Part shown: positions 36,909 to 45,588 of the stretch, piece after piece
How the letters are laid out: each line of letters starts with the position of its first letter
Numbering within the stretch: the first letter of the stretch is position 1
NCBI GenBank assembly: GCA_001829315.1
Contig: MIAY01000039.1
Location: 62,001 to 126,000 of the forward strand
Reading direction: 5' to 3'
Source: Spirochaetes bacterium GWE1_32_154
GTDB taxonomy: Bacteria; Spirochaetota; GWE2-31-10
Length of the DNA: 64,000 bases
Translations under genes and position numbers: made by a program
Notes under the pieces: model-generated
Database searches by the model: none
What the model was told of the DNA's origin: nothing
The model's input: only the letters and a program-made list of their open reading frames with translations

Positions 36909-37376
36909 ATGTCAAATATATTAGAAAGTGCACTTAGGATTACTGCTTTTGGACCGCAGTTTAAATCTGTTTTGAAAACTAAATTGAGAGTAAAAGGATA
37001 TCTTGATACTGAAATTGATAATGTTATCATTAAACTTGAATCACTCGAATTATTAGATGATTTTAAAGTTACTAAATTATATGTTACAACACAGGTGAAA
37101 AATAAATTTTATGGTCCAAATCTTATTAGGGCTAAGTTATTTGAGAAGGGAGTTGATAAAGAGATTGTTGAGTCAATAATTAAAGAAATATTTTTTGATA
37201 TTGAAGAAGAAACAGATGTTTGTTTGAAGTGTTTTAATAAATTTATTACTGAAAAAGAAAAGTCAAATACATCAAAAATATATAGAAAACTTCAATCAAA
37301 AGGTTTTTCTATGCGTGCAATTAAAAATGTCGTAGCTACTCAATTAGATATTGAGGTAGATGACGATATTAGATAA
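36909..37376 (+). CDS. recX: RecX family regulatory protein
   Basis: 155 residues of three-helix repeats characteristic of RecX: LRITAFGPQFKSVLKTKLRVKGYLDTEIDNVIIKLESLELLDD, then YGPNLIRAKLFEKGVDKEIVESII, then TSKIYRKLQSKGFSMRAIKNVVA. RecX binds RecA filaments and inhibits recombinase and coprotease activity. recA is not in this window. The 3' end overlaps the convergent membrane protein gene by 33 bp. The weakly conserved family makes the call good but not certain. Confidence 0.85.
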   Translation: MSNILESALRITAFGPQFKSVLKTKLRVKGYLDTEIDNVIIKLESLELLDDFKVTKLYVTTQVKNKFYGPNLIRAKLFEKGVDKEIVESIIKEIFFDIEEETDVCLKCFNKFITEKEKSNTSKIYRKLQSKGFSMRAIKNVVATQLDIEVDDDIR

Positions 37377-38057
37377 TAAATGTTCTGAATTAAAAATTGG
37401 AAATGCCGAGAGTAATTTAATTTTAATATCATTGGAATTATCAATAATTTTAATATTCTGAAATTCGCATACTTTTTTTTCTATATCAAGTTTAATCAGT
37501 AATGACTTAAAATTTATATCAATAATATCTTTAATGTTAAGGGTTTGTAATAGTATTATATCTGTTTTTAACTTTTGTTCAAATGCTTTACTGACAAAAA
37601 GAATATCACCTTGAATATTTGCTATTATCATAAATCCATTATAAGTTAGTGAAAGATGTTCAACTAATGCATACATTGAGCTGAGTTTGACAATTCTTTT
37701 GTTTCCTAAATCATTAATTCTTGAAAATAATTCAGTGATTTTTATCCCGATTATTCCTAATTTTTTTATTGATTGATGTTGATTTGAAAAGTTATGATGC
37801 TTTGAAAAATCTATGAGTTTGTTAAATTCGGTTATTATATTTGTGTTTTTCTTAAAAAGTATATATATAATCGGTACGTTGATGGAAATAATAAAAATCA
37901 TTAAATAAATAATAATCTCGGACTGTTTCTTTATTGATACCGGATCAGTTAGATCGTTATTATTGATAGTGTAAAAAAAATATAAACTAGTAATAATTAT
38001 GCTGGTTAAATGAAAAATGATTAGGGAGTTTAAATGTCTTTTTGTTATAATAAGCAT
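37344..38057 (-). CDS. Two-TM membrane protein with PAS-like cytoplasmic domain
   Basis: 237 residues. Two membrane segments (HLNSLIIFHLTSIIITSLYFFYTI and IIIYLMIFIISINVPIIYILF) enclose a short external loop of about 20 residues. A linker and a PAS-like C-terminal domain follow (LSLTYNGFMIIANIQGDILFVSKAFEQKLKTDIILLQTLNIKDIIDINFKSLL). No kinase or other output domain is present. The ribosome-binding site GGAGCTC overlaps the end of trkA, so it is the third gene of the trkH-trkA operon and probably senses something relevant to potassium uptake. The 3' end overlaps recX by 33 bp. Confidence 0.65.
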   Translation of the reverse strand: MLIITKRHLNSLIIFHLTSIIITSLYFFYTINNNDLTDPVSIKKQSEIIIYLMIFIISINVPIIYILFKKNTNIITEFNKLIDFSKHHNFSNQHQSIKKLGIIGIKITELFSRINDLGNKRIVKLSSMYALVEHLSLTYNGFMIIANIQGDILFVSKAFEQKLKTDIILLQTLNIKDIIDINFKSLLIKLDIEKKVCEFQNIKIIDNSNDIKIKLLSAFPIFNSEHLLSNIVIYLNI

Positions 38058-38059
38058 AA

Positions 38060-38749
38060 TTAGAGCTCCTTAATTAGTTTAATACTAATATCTTCACCTA
38101 CAAGAATGAGAATATCTCCCTCTTTTAGTGTTTCGTGTGCGTCAGGAATTATAATTATTTCTTTAAGCGTTGTGTTTCCAAATTCGTCCATGTTAAAATC
38201 TTTTCGCTTTATAAGAACAACGCTGACATTGTGTTTATTTCGCAGATCAAGAGCCGGCAATGTTTTATTAATAAATGGTTCAGGAGTTACAATTTCTGCA
38301 AATGAATATCGATCAGAAATGGTATATTGATCTATAAGATTTGGAGAAACTATTTTGTTAGCTATTCTGCGACCTTGTTCTACCTCGATATTGATTATTT
38401 CATCAGCTCCGATCTTACTGAGAATTTGATGATGAATAGAAGATGAGGATCGGGCTATAACGTGGGGAATATTAAAGTTTTTTAATATAGCCGTTGATAA
38501 TATACTTGATTGAATATCAGCAGCCATTGCAACAACTGCCGTATCTACTGATGAAATAGGGGTTGATTTCATTGCAATTTCATCTGTTGTATCTATTTCA
38601 ATTGTTTGGTATATTTCTTCTTTAATTTTTTCCAGCAATTTTTGATCTTTATCCATTGCGATTACTTTACTGCCTTTTTTTGTCAGTTCAAGACATAATT
38701 CATATCCAAAAGTGCCTAAACCGATAACTGCAATTAATTTACTTGCCAT
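38060..38749 (-). CDS. trkA: TrkA/KtrA potassium-uptake regulatory subunit
   Basis: 229 residues, one RCK unit. The nucleotide-binding Rossmann fold begins AVIGLGTFGYELCLELTKKGSKVIAMDKD. The central blocks are TVVAMAADIQSSILSTAILKN-type sequence and IIARSSSSIHHQILSKIGADEIINIEVEQGRRIA-type sequence. The RCK_C domain follows (SFAEIVTPEPFINKTLPALDLRNKHNVSVVLIKR; EGDILILVGED). It forms a cytoplasmic ring that gates the TrkH/KtrB channel in response to ATP, ADP or NAD(H). The single-unit length matches KtrA more than two-unit E. coli TrkA. It starts 12 bases after trkH and has GGAG before the ATG. Confidence 0.93.
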   Translation of the reverse strand: MASKLIAVIGLGTFGYELCLELTKKGSKVIAMDKDQKLLEKIKEEIYQTIEIDTTDEIAMKSTPISSVDTAVVAMAADIQSSILSTAILKNFNIPHVIARSSSSIHHQILSKIGADEIINIEVEQGRRIANKIVSPNLIDQYTISDRYSFAEIVTPEPFINKTLPALDLRNKHNVSVVLIKRKDFNMDEFGNTTLKEIIIIPDAHETLKEGDILILVGEDISIKLIKEL

Positions 38750-38761
38750 TTTTTCTCCAAT

Positions 38762-40498
38762 TTACCCTATCATAACATCTGCTGAAGGATATTGTATTTT
38801 TACTGATTTTTTATGATTTGCAACAGCTGAAAACAAAGTTAATGGCCCCGTTTTCCCGATAAACATTAAAATAATAATTATTAATTTGCCTATAGATGAT
38901 AATTCTGCGGTTATACCACCCGATAAGCCAACAGTTCCAAATGCTGATATTGTTTCGAATGCGAGTTTAATAAAATCCTGTTTACTGTCTGAAATTGTTA
39001 AGATAAAAAGTGCAGTTATAATTAATGAAATGGATAAAAATAAAATCATAAAACATCGAACTATAATATCCCTTGATATGGTTTTATTAAATGCAATCGT
39101 TGTTTCCTGATTTCGCATAAATGCTCTTATTCTTATAACTATAATTGCAAGTGTATTAACTTTTACTCCTCCTGCTGTAGAGCCTGAGGCACCACCAATA
39201 TACATCATAATCATCATAAATAAATATGTTGAAGAGTGAAATAAGGAAGTGTTCATTGTGTTAAAACCCGCAGTTCTTAAAGTAACTGCTTGAAAAAAAG
39301 AAGATAAATATTGTGTGCCAATATGTTCTTTAGCAAGAGTATTGTTATGTTCAAGTGCATAAATCATAAAAAAAGAAATGATTGTCAAAATACTCGAAGT
39401 TATTAATACAATTTTTGTATTATCTGATATTTTTATAATTGGACCACTATAATTTTTTTTTATTTTTTTTATTTTATACTCTAAATATTGGAAAACATTT
39501 GAAATTGTTGAAAATCCTAAACCACCGGCTATGATTAAAATAGCAATTGTAAATATTGTTATTGGGGATGATTTATATGACATCAGACTGTCAGGCATAA
39601 GGGAAAAACCGGCATTACAGAATGCTGAAACAGAATGGAAAATCGAATAATAGAGAGATTTAAAAGAAAAACCGTATATCGTTTGAAATTTTACAAAAAG
39701 AAAGAAAGTACCAATTGTTTCGATTACAAACGCTGTAAGTATTATGTTTTTAATATTTCGAAATAAAGAACTCATATCTTTTTGATTTAATACATATGAA
39801 AGTGTTATTGTGTCTTCAATTGAAATTTTTCTGTACAACATAAAAGATATAAAGGTTGAGAAAATCATTATTCCAAGACCACCTAATTGGATGAGGATGA
39901 GAATGATTATTTGGCCGAACAGAGTAAATATCGTCCCTGTGTCAACAACACTAAGACCGGTTACGCAAATTGCAGAAGTTGATGTAAATAATGCATTGAT
40001 ATATCCTAATTTTTCCGAACCATGAATCGCAAATGGAAGAGTAAGGAGGGTCGTTCCTATAAATGTTATGATAAAATAACTTGAAATAACACTTTTTGCA
40101 GGATTTCTAAGTATATTTTGGGACAGATCTTTAATTTCGATGTTTTCATTCTTGTTGATTATATTATAAATATTTCTAAGAATAATTGCTAAAACAGCAA
40201 TTGATATCGATATTTTACCCGGAACAAAATAATCTGAGATTGATTTATAATTGATTAGAAAAAATAGAATTAAAATTAAAATAAAGTCAGGTAATACTTT
40301 TTGAATATTAAAATTAGTAATCAATAATATTATAAAAATGTCTATAATATAGAGAGTTACTGCAATATAAAAAAAATAATAGGCTAATCCACCGGTAGAT
40401 ACTGAATTCGTATGAAAATTTGTAATAGAAGTTATTAAAAATAAAACAGATAAGACGTTTATTATTATTCGATAAAATTTATTATTCATAATATTCAT
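38762..40498 (-). CDS. trkH: TrkH/KtrB potassium-uptake channel subunit
   Basis: 578 residues. The four half-P-loops of the superfamily are visible with their filter glycines: TSAICVTGLSVVDTG, SAFCNAGFSLMP, RTAGFNTMNTS and SAFGTVGLSGG. ISSYFIITFIGTTLLTLPFAI begins the channel core, near residue 140. The first 140 residues add about four extra hydrophobic helices beyond the usual KtrB core. It conducts potassium into the cell, gated by the RCK subunit encoded next. No clear ribosome-binding site precedes the ATG at 40498; an ATG three codons later is an alternative. Repeat copy E lies upstream. Confidence 0.93.
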   Translation of the reverse strand: MNIMNNKFYRIIINVLSVLFLITSITNFHTNSVSTGGLAYYFFYIAVTLYIIDIFIILLITNFNIQKVLPDFILILILFFLINYKSISDYFVPGKISISIAVLAIILRNIYNIINKNENIEIKDLSQNILRNPAKSVISSYFIITFIGTTLLTLPFAIHGSEKLGYINALFTSTSAICVTGLSVVDTGTIFTLFGQIIILILIQLGGLGIMIFSTFISFMLYRKISIEDTITLSYVLNQKDMSSLFRNIKNIILTAFVIETIGTFFLFVKFQTIYGFSFKSLYYSIFHSVSAFCNAGFSLMPDSLMSYKSSPITIFTIAILIIAGGLGFSTISNVFQYLEYKIKKIKKNYSGPIIKISDNTKIVLITSSILTIISFFMIYALEHNNTLAKEHIGTQYLSSFFQAVTLRTAGFNTMNTSLFHSSTYLFMMIMMYIGGASGSTAGGVKVNTLAIIVIRIRAFMRNQETTIAFNKTISRDIIVRCFMILFLSISLIITALFILTISDSKQDFIKLAFETISAFGTVGLSGGITAELSSIGKLIIIILMFIGKTGPLTLFSAVANHKKSVKIQYPSADVMIG

Positions 40499-40583
40499 TC
40501 AAAATACAATAAAAAAATATTTATGTAAAGGATATTTTAAGTCAGGTAAACCTTATGTAGAATTCACGTATTTCAATTCATTC

Positions 40584-40704
40584 AAGCCTCTTGCAAAAAT
40601 ACTTTTCTTTTCTCGAATTTTTGCATGAGGCTACCTCTAACGCAATTATTTTGCGTATGGCGGAAGCAAAAATTATGTACTCATGATTTTTGCAAGAGCC
40701 TCAT
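40584..40704. repeat. Composite dispersed palindrome (copy E)
   Basis: It has the same order as copy C: a hairpin with CCTCTTGCAAAAAT and ATTTTTGCATGAGG arms, a central ACGCAA-TTATT-TTGCGT palindrome (about 40640-40656), and a second hairpin ending TTTTTGCAAGAGCC. The outer ends are inverted repeats (GCCTCTTGCAAAAAT against GGCTCTTGCAAAAAT). It lies between the end of the J-domain gene and the start of trkH, both on the minus strand. Confidence 0.8.
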
Positions 40705-40731
40705 TCTATATGAGTTAATGGTATGATTTTC

Positions 40732-41424
40732 TTACTGAGTTTCAACGGAAGGCAGTACTTTTAATAAAAATTGATATGCATTATTAAGTTGTATAAAATC
40801 ACCGGATACAACTCCATTATTGACATCAGGATGTTTTATTTTCGCCAATTTCCTATATGCAGTTTTAACCATTTCAATAGTACATCTTTCGGGTAGTGAC
40901 AGTAGTTCAGTTGATTTTTTAAATTGATCATAATTAAAAAGTAATTCCCATGTTCCATTTATAAATGCTTCTGCACGTTTTTCATCGAGATTGTAATAGT
41001 TTTCTTCAGAGTAATAAAAATATTTTAATGAACTATTTTCTAATTGAACATTATCATTTTTACTTGCATGGAAAGGACAGAGAAAACTATTATTTTCAGT
41101 TTCAGCATTACAAAATAAACCGGTTGCCGGATCGTATTCCCGGCAAAAACCATTTTCCGGATAGTTTGTTAAGAACGAACGCATAAAATGGACATGAAGA
41201 TATTTTTTCTGTTTATAATACGTATCCTGTAACTGATAAAGCATTGTAAATAAAGCAAAATGATATCTGTACAATTCGATTGGTAATAAGTCCGAAACAT
41301 TTTTGAGATCATACACTGATTTAAGGGCTGAACTTTCATAAAAAGGTCTGTCCTGGCTTTTAATAAAACCATCCAATTTATCGATAAATTCTTTACTTGT
41401 TAAATGTTTTAAATCATACAGCAT
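40732..41424 (-). CDS. C-terminal J-domain protein
   Basis: 230 residues. A J domain is at the C-terminus: SLPERCTIEMVKTAYRKLAKIKHPDVNNG with the invariant HPD, then FIQLNNAYQFLL. J domains stimulate DnaK ATPase. The first 170 residues are not recognised but contain a Cys/His cluster (FCREYDPATGLFCNAETENNSFLCPFHASK) that could bind zinc. Canonical DnaJ has its J domain first, so this is a specialised co-chaperone or adaptor. It begins three bases after metG ends, with its ribosome-binding site (AAGGTAA) inside the metG 3' end, so the two genes are co-transcribed. Confidence 0.85.
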   Translation of the reverse strand: MLYDLKHLTSKEFIDKLDGFIKSQDRPFYESSALKSVYDLKNVSDLLPIELYRYHFALFTMLYQLQDTYYKQKKYLHVHFMRSFLTNYPENGFCREYDPATGLFCNAETENNSFLCPFHASKNDNVQLENSSLKYFYYSEENYYNLDEKRAEAFINGTWELLFNYDQFKKSTELLSLPERCTIEMVKTAYRKLAKIKHPDVNNGVVSGDFIQLNNAYQFLLKVLPSVETQ

Positions 41425-41427
41425 AAC

Positions 41428-43593
41428 TTACCTTATATTTCCTTGTGTTATTTTTACTGTATTGATTTTTTTACCGGCTACTTGAAGCGGTGTATTTTTG
41501 AATTCTGCACAATTATTTTTTACTGTTAAAGGTACTTTTGCAAAATCTTCAATACCGATTATTTGTGTATTAGGTTTACTGTCATGTATTGTAATATAGT
41601 GTCCTTCGTTACAGTCCGGGAATAATACTTCAACAATACCGGCTTTTTTATCATCAGCGGCAAGAAGCATACCTTCACTTAAAACACCTCTTAAATTTGC
41701 CGGTTTTAAGTTGTAAACAATAATAACTACTTTATTCAGTAATTCATCTTCTTTATAGTATGGAACTAAACCGGAAACAACCTGTCTTATTTCTCCATTA
41801 CCCATATCAACTTTTTCTACATAAAGTTTATCAGCTTCGGGGTGTCTTTCAATAGAAATGATTTTCCCTGTTTTTAATGCGATGGTACTGAATTCCTCAG
41901 CGGGATTAATAATTTCTTTTTTTCCTGCAAATTGTTCTTTTAATTTTTCAACGAGCTCTTTTTCGAGTTTTGTAAAAAGTACTCCGGGCGGATTTATTTG
42001 TAAACCTTTCAGCATGTCGTAGTTACCAATGTTTGAAATAAGAATTGTATCGGTTGACAGGTTGATGCTGTTGAAGTATCGAGTAATAGCTCCGGGAATA
42101 TACGGGTATAATAAAATTGATATATCACGAACAAAACCGAACAAACTTGAAATTATCCTGTTTGTTTTTTCTTTATCTTCTTTTATAATTTTCCAGGGTT
42201 CGTTGTCCTGAAAAAATTTATTTCCATAAGAGCATAATTCAAGAATTTCGAGAAGTGCTTTTTTCAATTCTACTTTTTCATATAATGATTTAATTGAATT
42301 TACTTTATTTTCAAAGTCGGCGAATTTAAATACAGAATCATCAGATGTATCAACCAAATTTATTGATCCGTCAAAAAATTTCATTGAAAATTGCAAAACT
42401 CTATTAACAAGGTTTGCATAATTAGCGATTATTTCACCATTAACTTTTTCCATAAAATCATTCCAGAAGAATTGTGTGTCATTTTTCTCAGGTCTGTTTC
42501 TTAACAGATAATAGCGGTATAAATCAGGATCAATTCCCGAATTTTTTGCCTGATCTCCAAAAACACCTGTTCCGCGACTTTTTGAAAACTTTTGCTCTTC
42601 ATAGTTTAAATATTCTGTTGAGCTAATTGTTTTTAACATAGTCCAATTATCACCGGTAGCAAGTAATGATGCCGGGAAAAGTACGGTATGAAACGGTATA
42701 TTGTCTTTGCCCATAAATTGAAATAACTCAACATCGTCAGGTGACTTCCACCATGATTTCCAGTCTTTGAATTTATTAGCTGTTATCGATATATAACCAA
42801 TTGGTGCATCAAACCATACATAAAAAACTTTGTTTTCAAAACCTTTAAGCGGTACTTTTACACCCCAATCAAGATCCCGTGTTATACATCTTTTTTTCAA
42901 GCCCTGTTCAATCCAGCCTTTTGTTACCATCAGAGCGTTATTGGACCATTGTCCGAACTCACTTTGTTTTGTAACCCAGTCTTCTATTTGCCCTTTCAGT
43001 TTCTCAAGATCAAGAAATAAGTGATTGGTATCTTTAAAAACAGGTTTCTCACCGCATGAAGAGCATTGGGGGGATTTGAGTTCAGCCGGATCCAAAAGTT
43101 TACCGCAACTCTCACATTGATCACCTTTTGCTTTTTCATATCCGCAATGCGGGCATGTTCCTTCAATATATCTGTCAGCAAGATACATGTCACACTTTAT
43201 ACAAAAGGGTTGAGTAATTGTATCTTCTACAATATAACCTTTATCGTAAATTTCTTTAAAGATGCTTTGCACAATTTCAGTCTGTTCATCACAACTTGTT
43301 CTACCGAAATGTGAAAAAGAAATGTTGAACCAGTCATAAATATCTTTATGTATAGCATGATATTTATCACATAACTGCTTAGGTGTTATGCCTTCCTGTT
43401 TTGCTCTTGTAACTGTTGTGGTTCCATATTCATCGGTACCGGAAACAAACATTGTTTCATACCCTGAAATAGTACAATATTTTGCAAAAACATCAGCTGA
43501 TAAAACACAGCCTATGATGTTTCCAAGATGAGGTATATTATTAACATAAGGAAGTGCAGACGTTATTAAAATTTTTCTTTTATTTGAACTCAT
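41428..43593 (-). CDS. metG: Methionyl-tRNA synthetase
   Basis: MetG charges tRNA-Met and initiator tRNA. 721 residues. ITSALPYVNNIPHLGNIIG carries the HIGH-equivalent motif (HLGN, residues 22-25). A four-cysteine-pair insertion follows (CIKC, CPHC, CESC, CSSC), the two-zinc-knuckle form. EQKFSKSRGTGVF carries the KMSKS equivalent (KFSKS, near 335). The C-terminal 110 residues (IALKTGKIISIERHPEADKLYVEKVDMGNGEIRQVVSGL) form an EMAP/Trbp111-type tRNA-binding domain that permits dimerisation. GGAGAAACATC precedes the ATG. Composite repeat F lies just upstream. Confidence 0.97.
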   Translation of the reverse strand: MSSNKRKILITSALPYVNNIPHLGNIIGCVLSADVFAKYCTISGYETMFVSGTDEYGTTTVTRAKQEGITPKQLCDKYHAIHKDIYDWFNISFSHFGRTSCDEQTEIVQSIFKEIYDKGYIVEDTITQPFCIKCDMYLADRYIEGTCPHCGYEKAKGDQCESCGKLLDPAELKSPQCSSCGEKPVFKDTNHLFLDLEKLKGQIEDWVTKQSEFGQWSNNALMVTKGWIEQGLKKRCITRDLDWGVKVPLKGFENKVFYVWFDAPIGYISITANKFKDWKSWWKSPDDVELFQFMGKDNIPFHTVLFPASLLATGDNWTMLKTISSTEYLNYEEQKFSKSRGTGVFGDQAKNSGIDPDLYRYYLLRNRPEKNDTQFFWNDFMEKVNGEIIANYANLVNRVLQFSMKFFDGSINLVDTSDDSVFKFADFENKVNSIKSLYEKVELKKALLEILELCSYGNKFFQDNEPWKIIKEDKEKTNRIISSLFGFVRDISILLYPYIPGAITRYFNSINLSTDTILISNIGNYDMLKGLQINPPGVLFTKLEKELVEKLKEQFAGKKEIINPAEEFSTIALKTGKIISIERHPEADKLYVEKVDMGNGEIRQVVSGLVPYYKEDELLNKVVIIVYNLKPANLRGVLSEGMLLAADDKKAGIVEVLFPDCNEGHYITIHDSKPNTQIIGIEDFAKVPLTVKNNCAEFKNTPLQVAGKKINTVKITQGNIR

Positions 43594-43623
43594 GATGTTT
43601 CTCCGGACAATAAATTGATTTTA

Positions 43624-43748
43624 TGTGAGGCTCTTATAAAAATCAAGGGTACTCGATTTTTATAAGAGCATTACGCAATTAAATTGCGTTAGAAGAGGCT
43701 AATTGCAAAAATTCGAGATAAAAAGAGTGTTTTTGCAATTAGCTCATG
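43624..43748. repeat. Composite dispersed palindrome, inverted and compensated (copy F)
   Basis: Hairpin 1 has perfect 15-bp arms (43630-43644 GCTCTTATAAAAATC and 43655-43669 GATTTTTATAAGAGC). The central palindrome ACGCAATT-A-AATTGCGT is at 43673-43689. Hairpin 2 has perfect 14-bp arms (43698-43711 GCTAATTGCAAAAA and 43730-43743 TTTTTGCAATTAGC) around a loop that is the reverse complement of the copy C loop. The element is inverted relative to C and E and lies between the divergent metG and REC-GGDEF-EAL genes. Confidence 0.88.
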
Positions 43749-43824
43749 TTATTCTTAATTGTACTTTTTGTCAATTATTTTTAAGATTTGGAAAGTTCTG
43801 TTTTATAAAAAATAAAAGAAATAA

Positions 43825-43853
43825 TTTTACTTATTATATAAATAAGTTATAAT
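43825..43853 (+). promoter_or_regulatory. Promoter with palindromic spacer
   Basis: TTTTAC at 43825-43830 and a consensus TATAAT at 43848-43853 are 17 bp apart. The spacer contains the perfect inverted repeat ACTTATT-ATATA-AATAAGT (43829-43847), which abuts the -10. It would drive the REC-GGDEF-EAL gene at 43911. Confidence 0.5.
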
Positions 43854-43910
43854 GAGTTTTTATTGAAGTAGTTGAAGATTGTTTTTTAATCAGTGTCAGA
43901 GGATATAACA

Positions 43911-45572
43911 ATGAAGATCGTTTTAGTAGTTGAAGATGAAGAAATAATATTAAATAATATGGCAGCTATTTTAGAAAATAAGAATTATGAAGTGTATAAA
44001 GCAAAGAATGGAGAAGAGGCACTTCTTGTTGTCGAAGATCTTAATCAAAGAAAAATTATTATTGATTATATTATAACTGATATAAATATGCCTGTTATGG
44101 ATGGGTATGATTTTCTTATCGCACTAAGAGCACAATATACAGAATATTATATACCGGTTATTTTTTTAACTGCTTATTCCGCGAAGGTTGATTACCGTAA
44201 AGGTATAACAATTGGTGCAGATGATTATCTTACCAAACCTTTTACTACTGATGAACTGATTGAAAGCCTTATCGCTATTGAAAAAAAACGTGAAAAATTA
44301 TTTGAAATCTATAAAAGCAGAACAAATACTACTATTGATCCTTTAACCGGTCTTTCAAATAGAAATGGTATTGAAAAGTCAATTGAAAAATTGGATCTCA
44401 CTCAAGTTCGATTTTATTATATTCATGTCAGGCAATTTTATAAGCTTAAAGAAATACTTGATATAAGTGAAATTGAAAATATTATGATAAATCTTTCATT
44501 ACGAATTAAATCATCATTAAATGATAATGAAAGACTGATTTATATATCTGATGATTCAGTTTTATTGATTTCAGAAAATGTCGATTTTGATTCACGATGT
44601 AGAAGTATTAGCAGATTATTTAATACAGCAGTTAATTCAGGTTTACGTAATATTTATATATCTGTTAATATTGGTGTTGCAAATTTTGAATACAATTCTT
44701 TAATAACATTAAATAACTCTAAAACTGCCGTTTTTTACTCAATAAATAATGAAACAGGAAATTATTTTGTTTATGATAAAAAAATTGAGAAGAAAGGTAT
44801 TCCTAATATTGATTTACTTATATCAGATGGGTTTAATAATGATAAGTTTTATTTAGAATCCCAGCCGCAGATTAATTTATTTTCGGGGAAAGTTACCGGT
44901 GTTGAATCTTTAGTCAGATTAAACAGTGATGATTATGGAACAATTTATCCTGATAATTTTATATGGGTATGTGAACTCAATGGTTTAATTGACAATTTAG
45001 GTGATGTTGTATTAAAAAAAGCCTGCCAAACGATACTTGAATTTGAAAAACAAGGATTGAAAGATATTCTGGTTGCTGTCAATTTTAGCGGAAAACAATT
45101 GTCTGATAATTCTGTTGTTAAAAGGGTCAAAGATATCATTGGATTGTATGAAATAAATCCGTCATTTCTTGAATTTGAAATTACTGAAACGGTAATGATA
45201 AGTAATCAGACAATGGTTAGAAGTATTCTTGATGAATTTAAAAAAATGGGCATTAAAATTGCACTTGATGATTTCGGTACCGGGTATTCAACATTCTCAT
45301 ATCTTACGAAATTTCCTGTTGACCGGATTAAAATTGATAAATCATTTATTAATGATATATCTTTTGATGTTGATCTTCAACGAATTGTTAAAACAATAAT
45401 AGACCTTGCCCATGATATGAAAATTGAAGTGGTAGCAGAAGGTGTTGAGAATGAAGATCAGCTTGAAGCGTTGTGCGATATCGGGTGTGATATTATTCAG
45501 GGCTATTATTTTTCAAAACCGAAGAAATTTGAAGATTTGGTTGCCTATATAAAAGAAAAAAACTTTGTGTAA
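43911..45572 (+). CDS. REC - degenerate GGDEF - EAL cyclic-di-GMP phosphodiesterase
   Basis: 553 residues, soluble. The receiver domain spans about residues 1-130 (KIVLVVEDEE; Asp in YIITDINMPVMDGYDF; DDYLTKPF). A GGDEF-like domain opens IDPLTGLSNRNG but has lost the catalytic motif (ISDDSVLLIS). The EAL domain spans about 300-550 with key residues kept: VESLVRL in place of EAL, VAVNFSGKQL, EFEITETVMI, LDDFGTGYSTFSYL, IKIDKSFI, VVAEGVENEDQL, QGYYFSKP. It should hydrolyse cyclic-di-GMP under phosphorylation control, with the GGDEF part regulatory. The frame opens at a GTG 18 bp earlier, but AGAGGA before the ATG at 43911 sets the start. A secreted protein gene follows after 16 bases. Confidence 0.92.
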   Translation: MKIVLVVEDEEIILNNMAAILENKNYEVYKAKNGEEALLVVEDLNQRKIIIDYIITDINMPVMDGYDFLIALRAQYTEYYIPVIFLTAYSAKVDYRKGITIGADDYLTKPFTTDELIESLIAIEKKREKLFEIYKSRTNTTIDPLTGLSNRNGIEKSIEKLDLTQVRFYYIHVRQFYKLKEILDISEIENIMINLSLRIKSSLNDNERLIYISDDSVLLISENVDFDSRCRSISRLFNTAVNSGLRNIYISVNIGVANFEYNSLITLNNSKTAVFYSINNETGNYFVYDKKIEKKGIPNIDLLISDGFNNDKFYLESQPQINLFSGKVTGVESLVRLNSDDYGTIYPDNFIWVCELNGLIDNLGDVVLKKACQTILEFEKQGLKDILVAVNFSGKQLSDNSVVKRVKDIIGLYEINPSFLEFEITETVMISNQTMVRSILDEFKKMGIKIALDDFGTGYSTFSYLTKFPVDRIKIDKSFINDISFDVDLQRIVKTIIDLAHDMKIEVVAEGVENEDQLEALCDIGCDIIQGYYFSKPKKFEDLVAYIKEKNFV

Positions 45573-45588
45573 TACTTGAAGAGGTACT

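Noticed and set aside
43594-43910. Riboswitch or T-box leader upstream of metG
   Set aside because: The structured sequence is explained by the dispersed composite palindrome; no T-box or S-box conserved core was seen.
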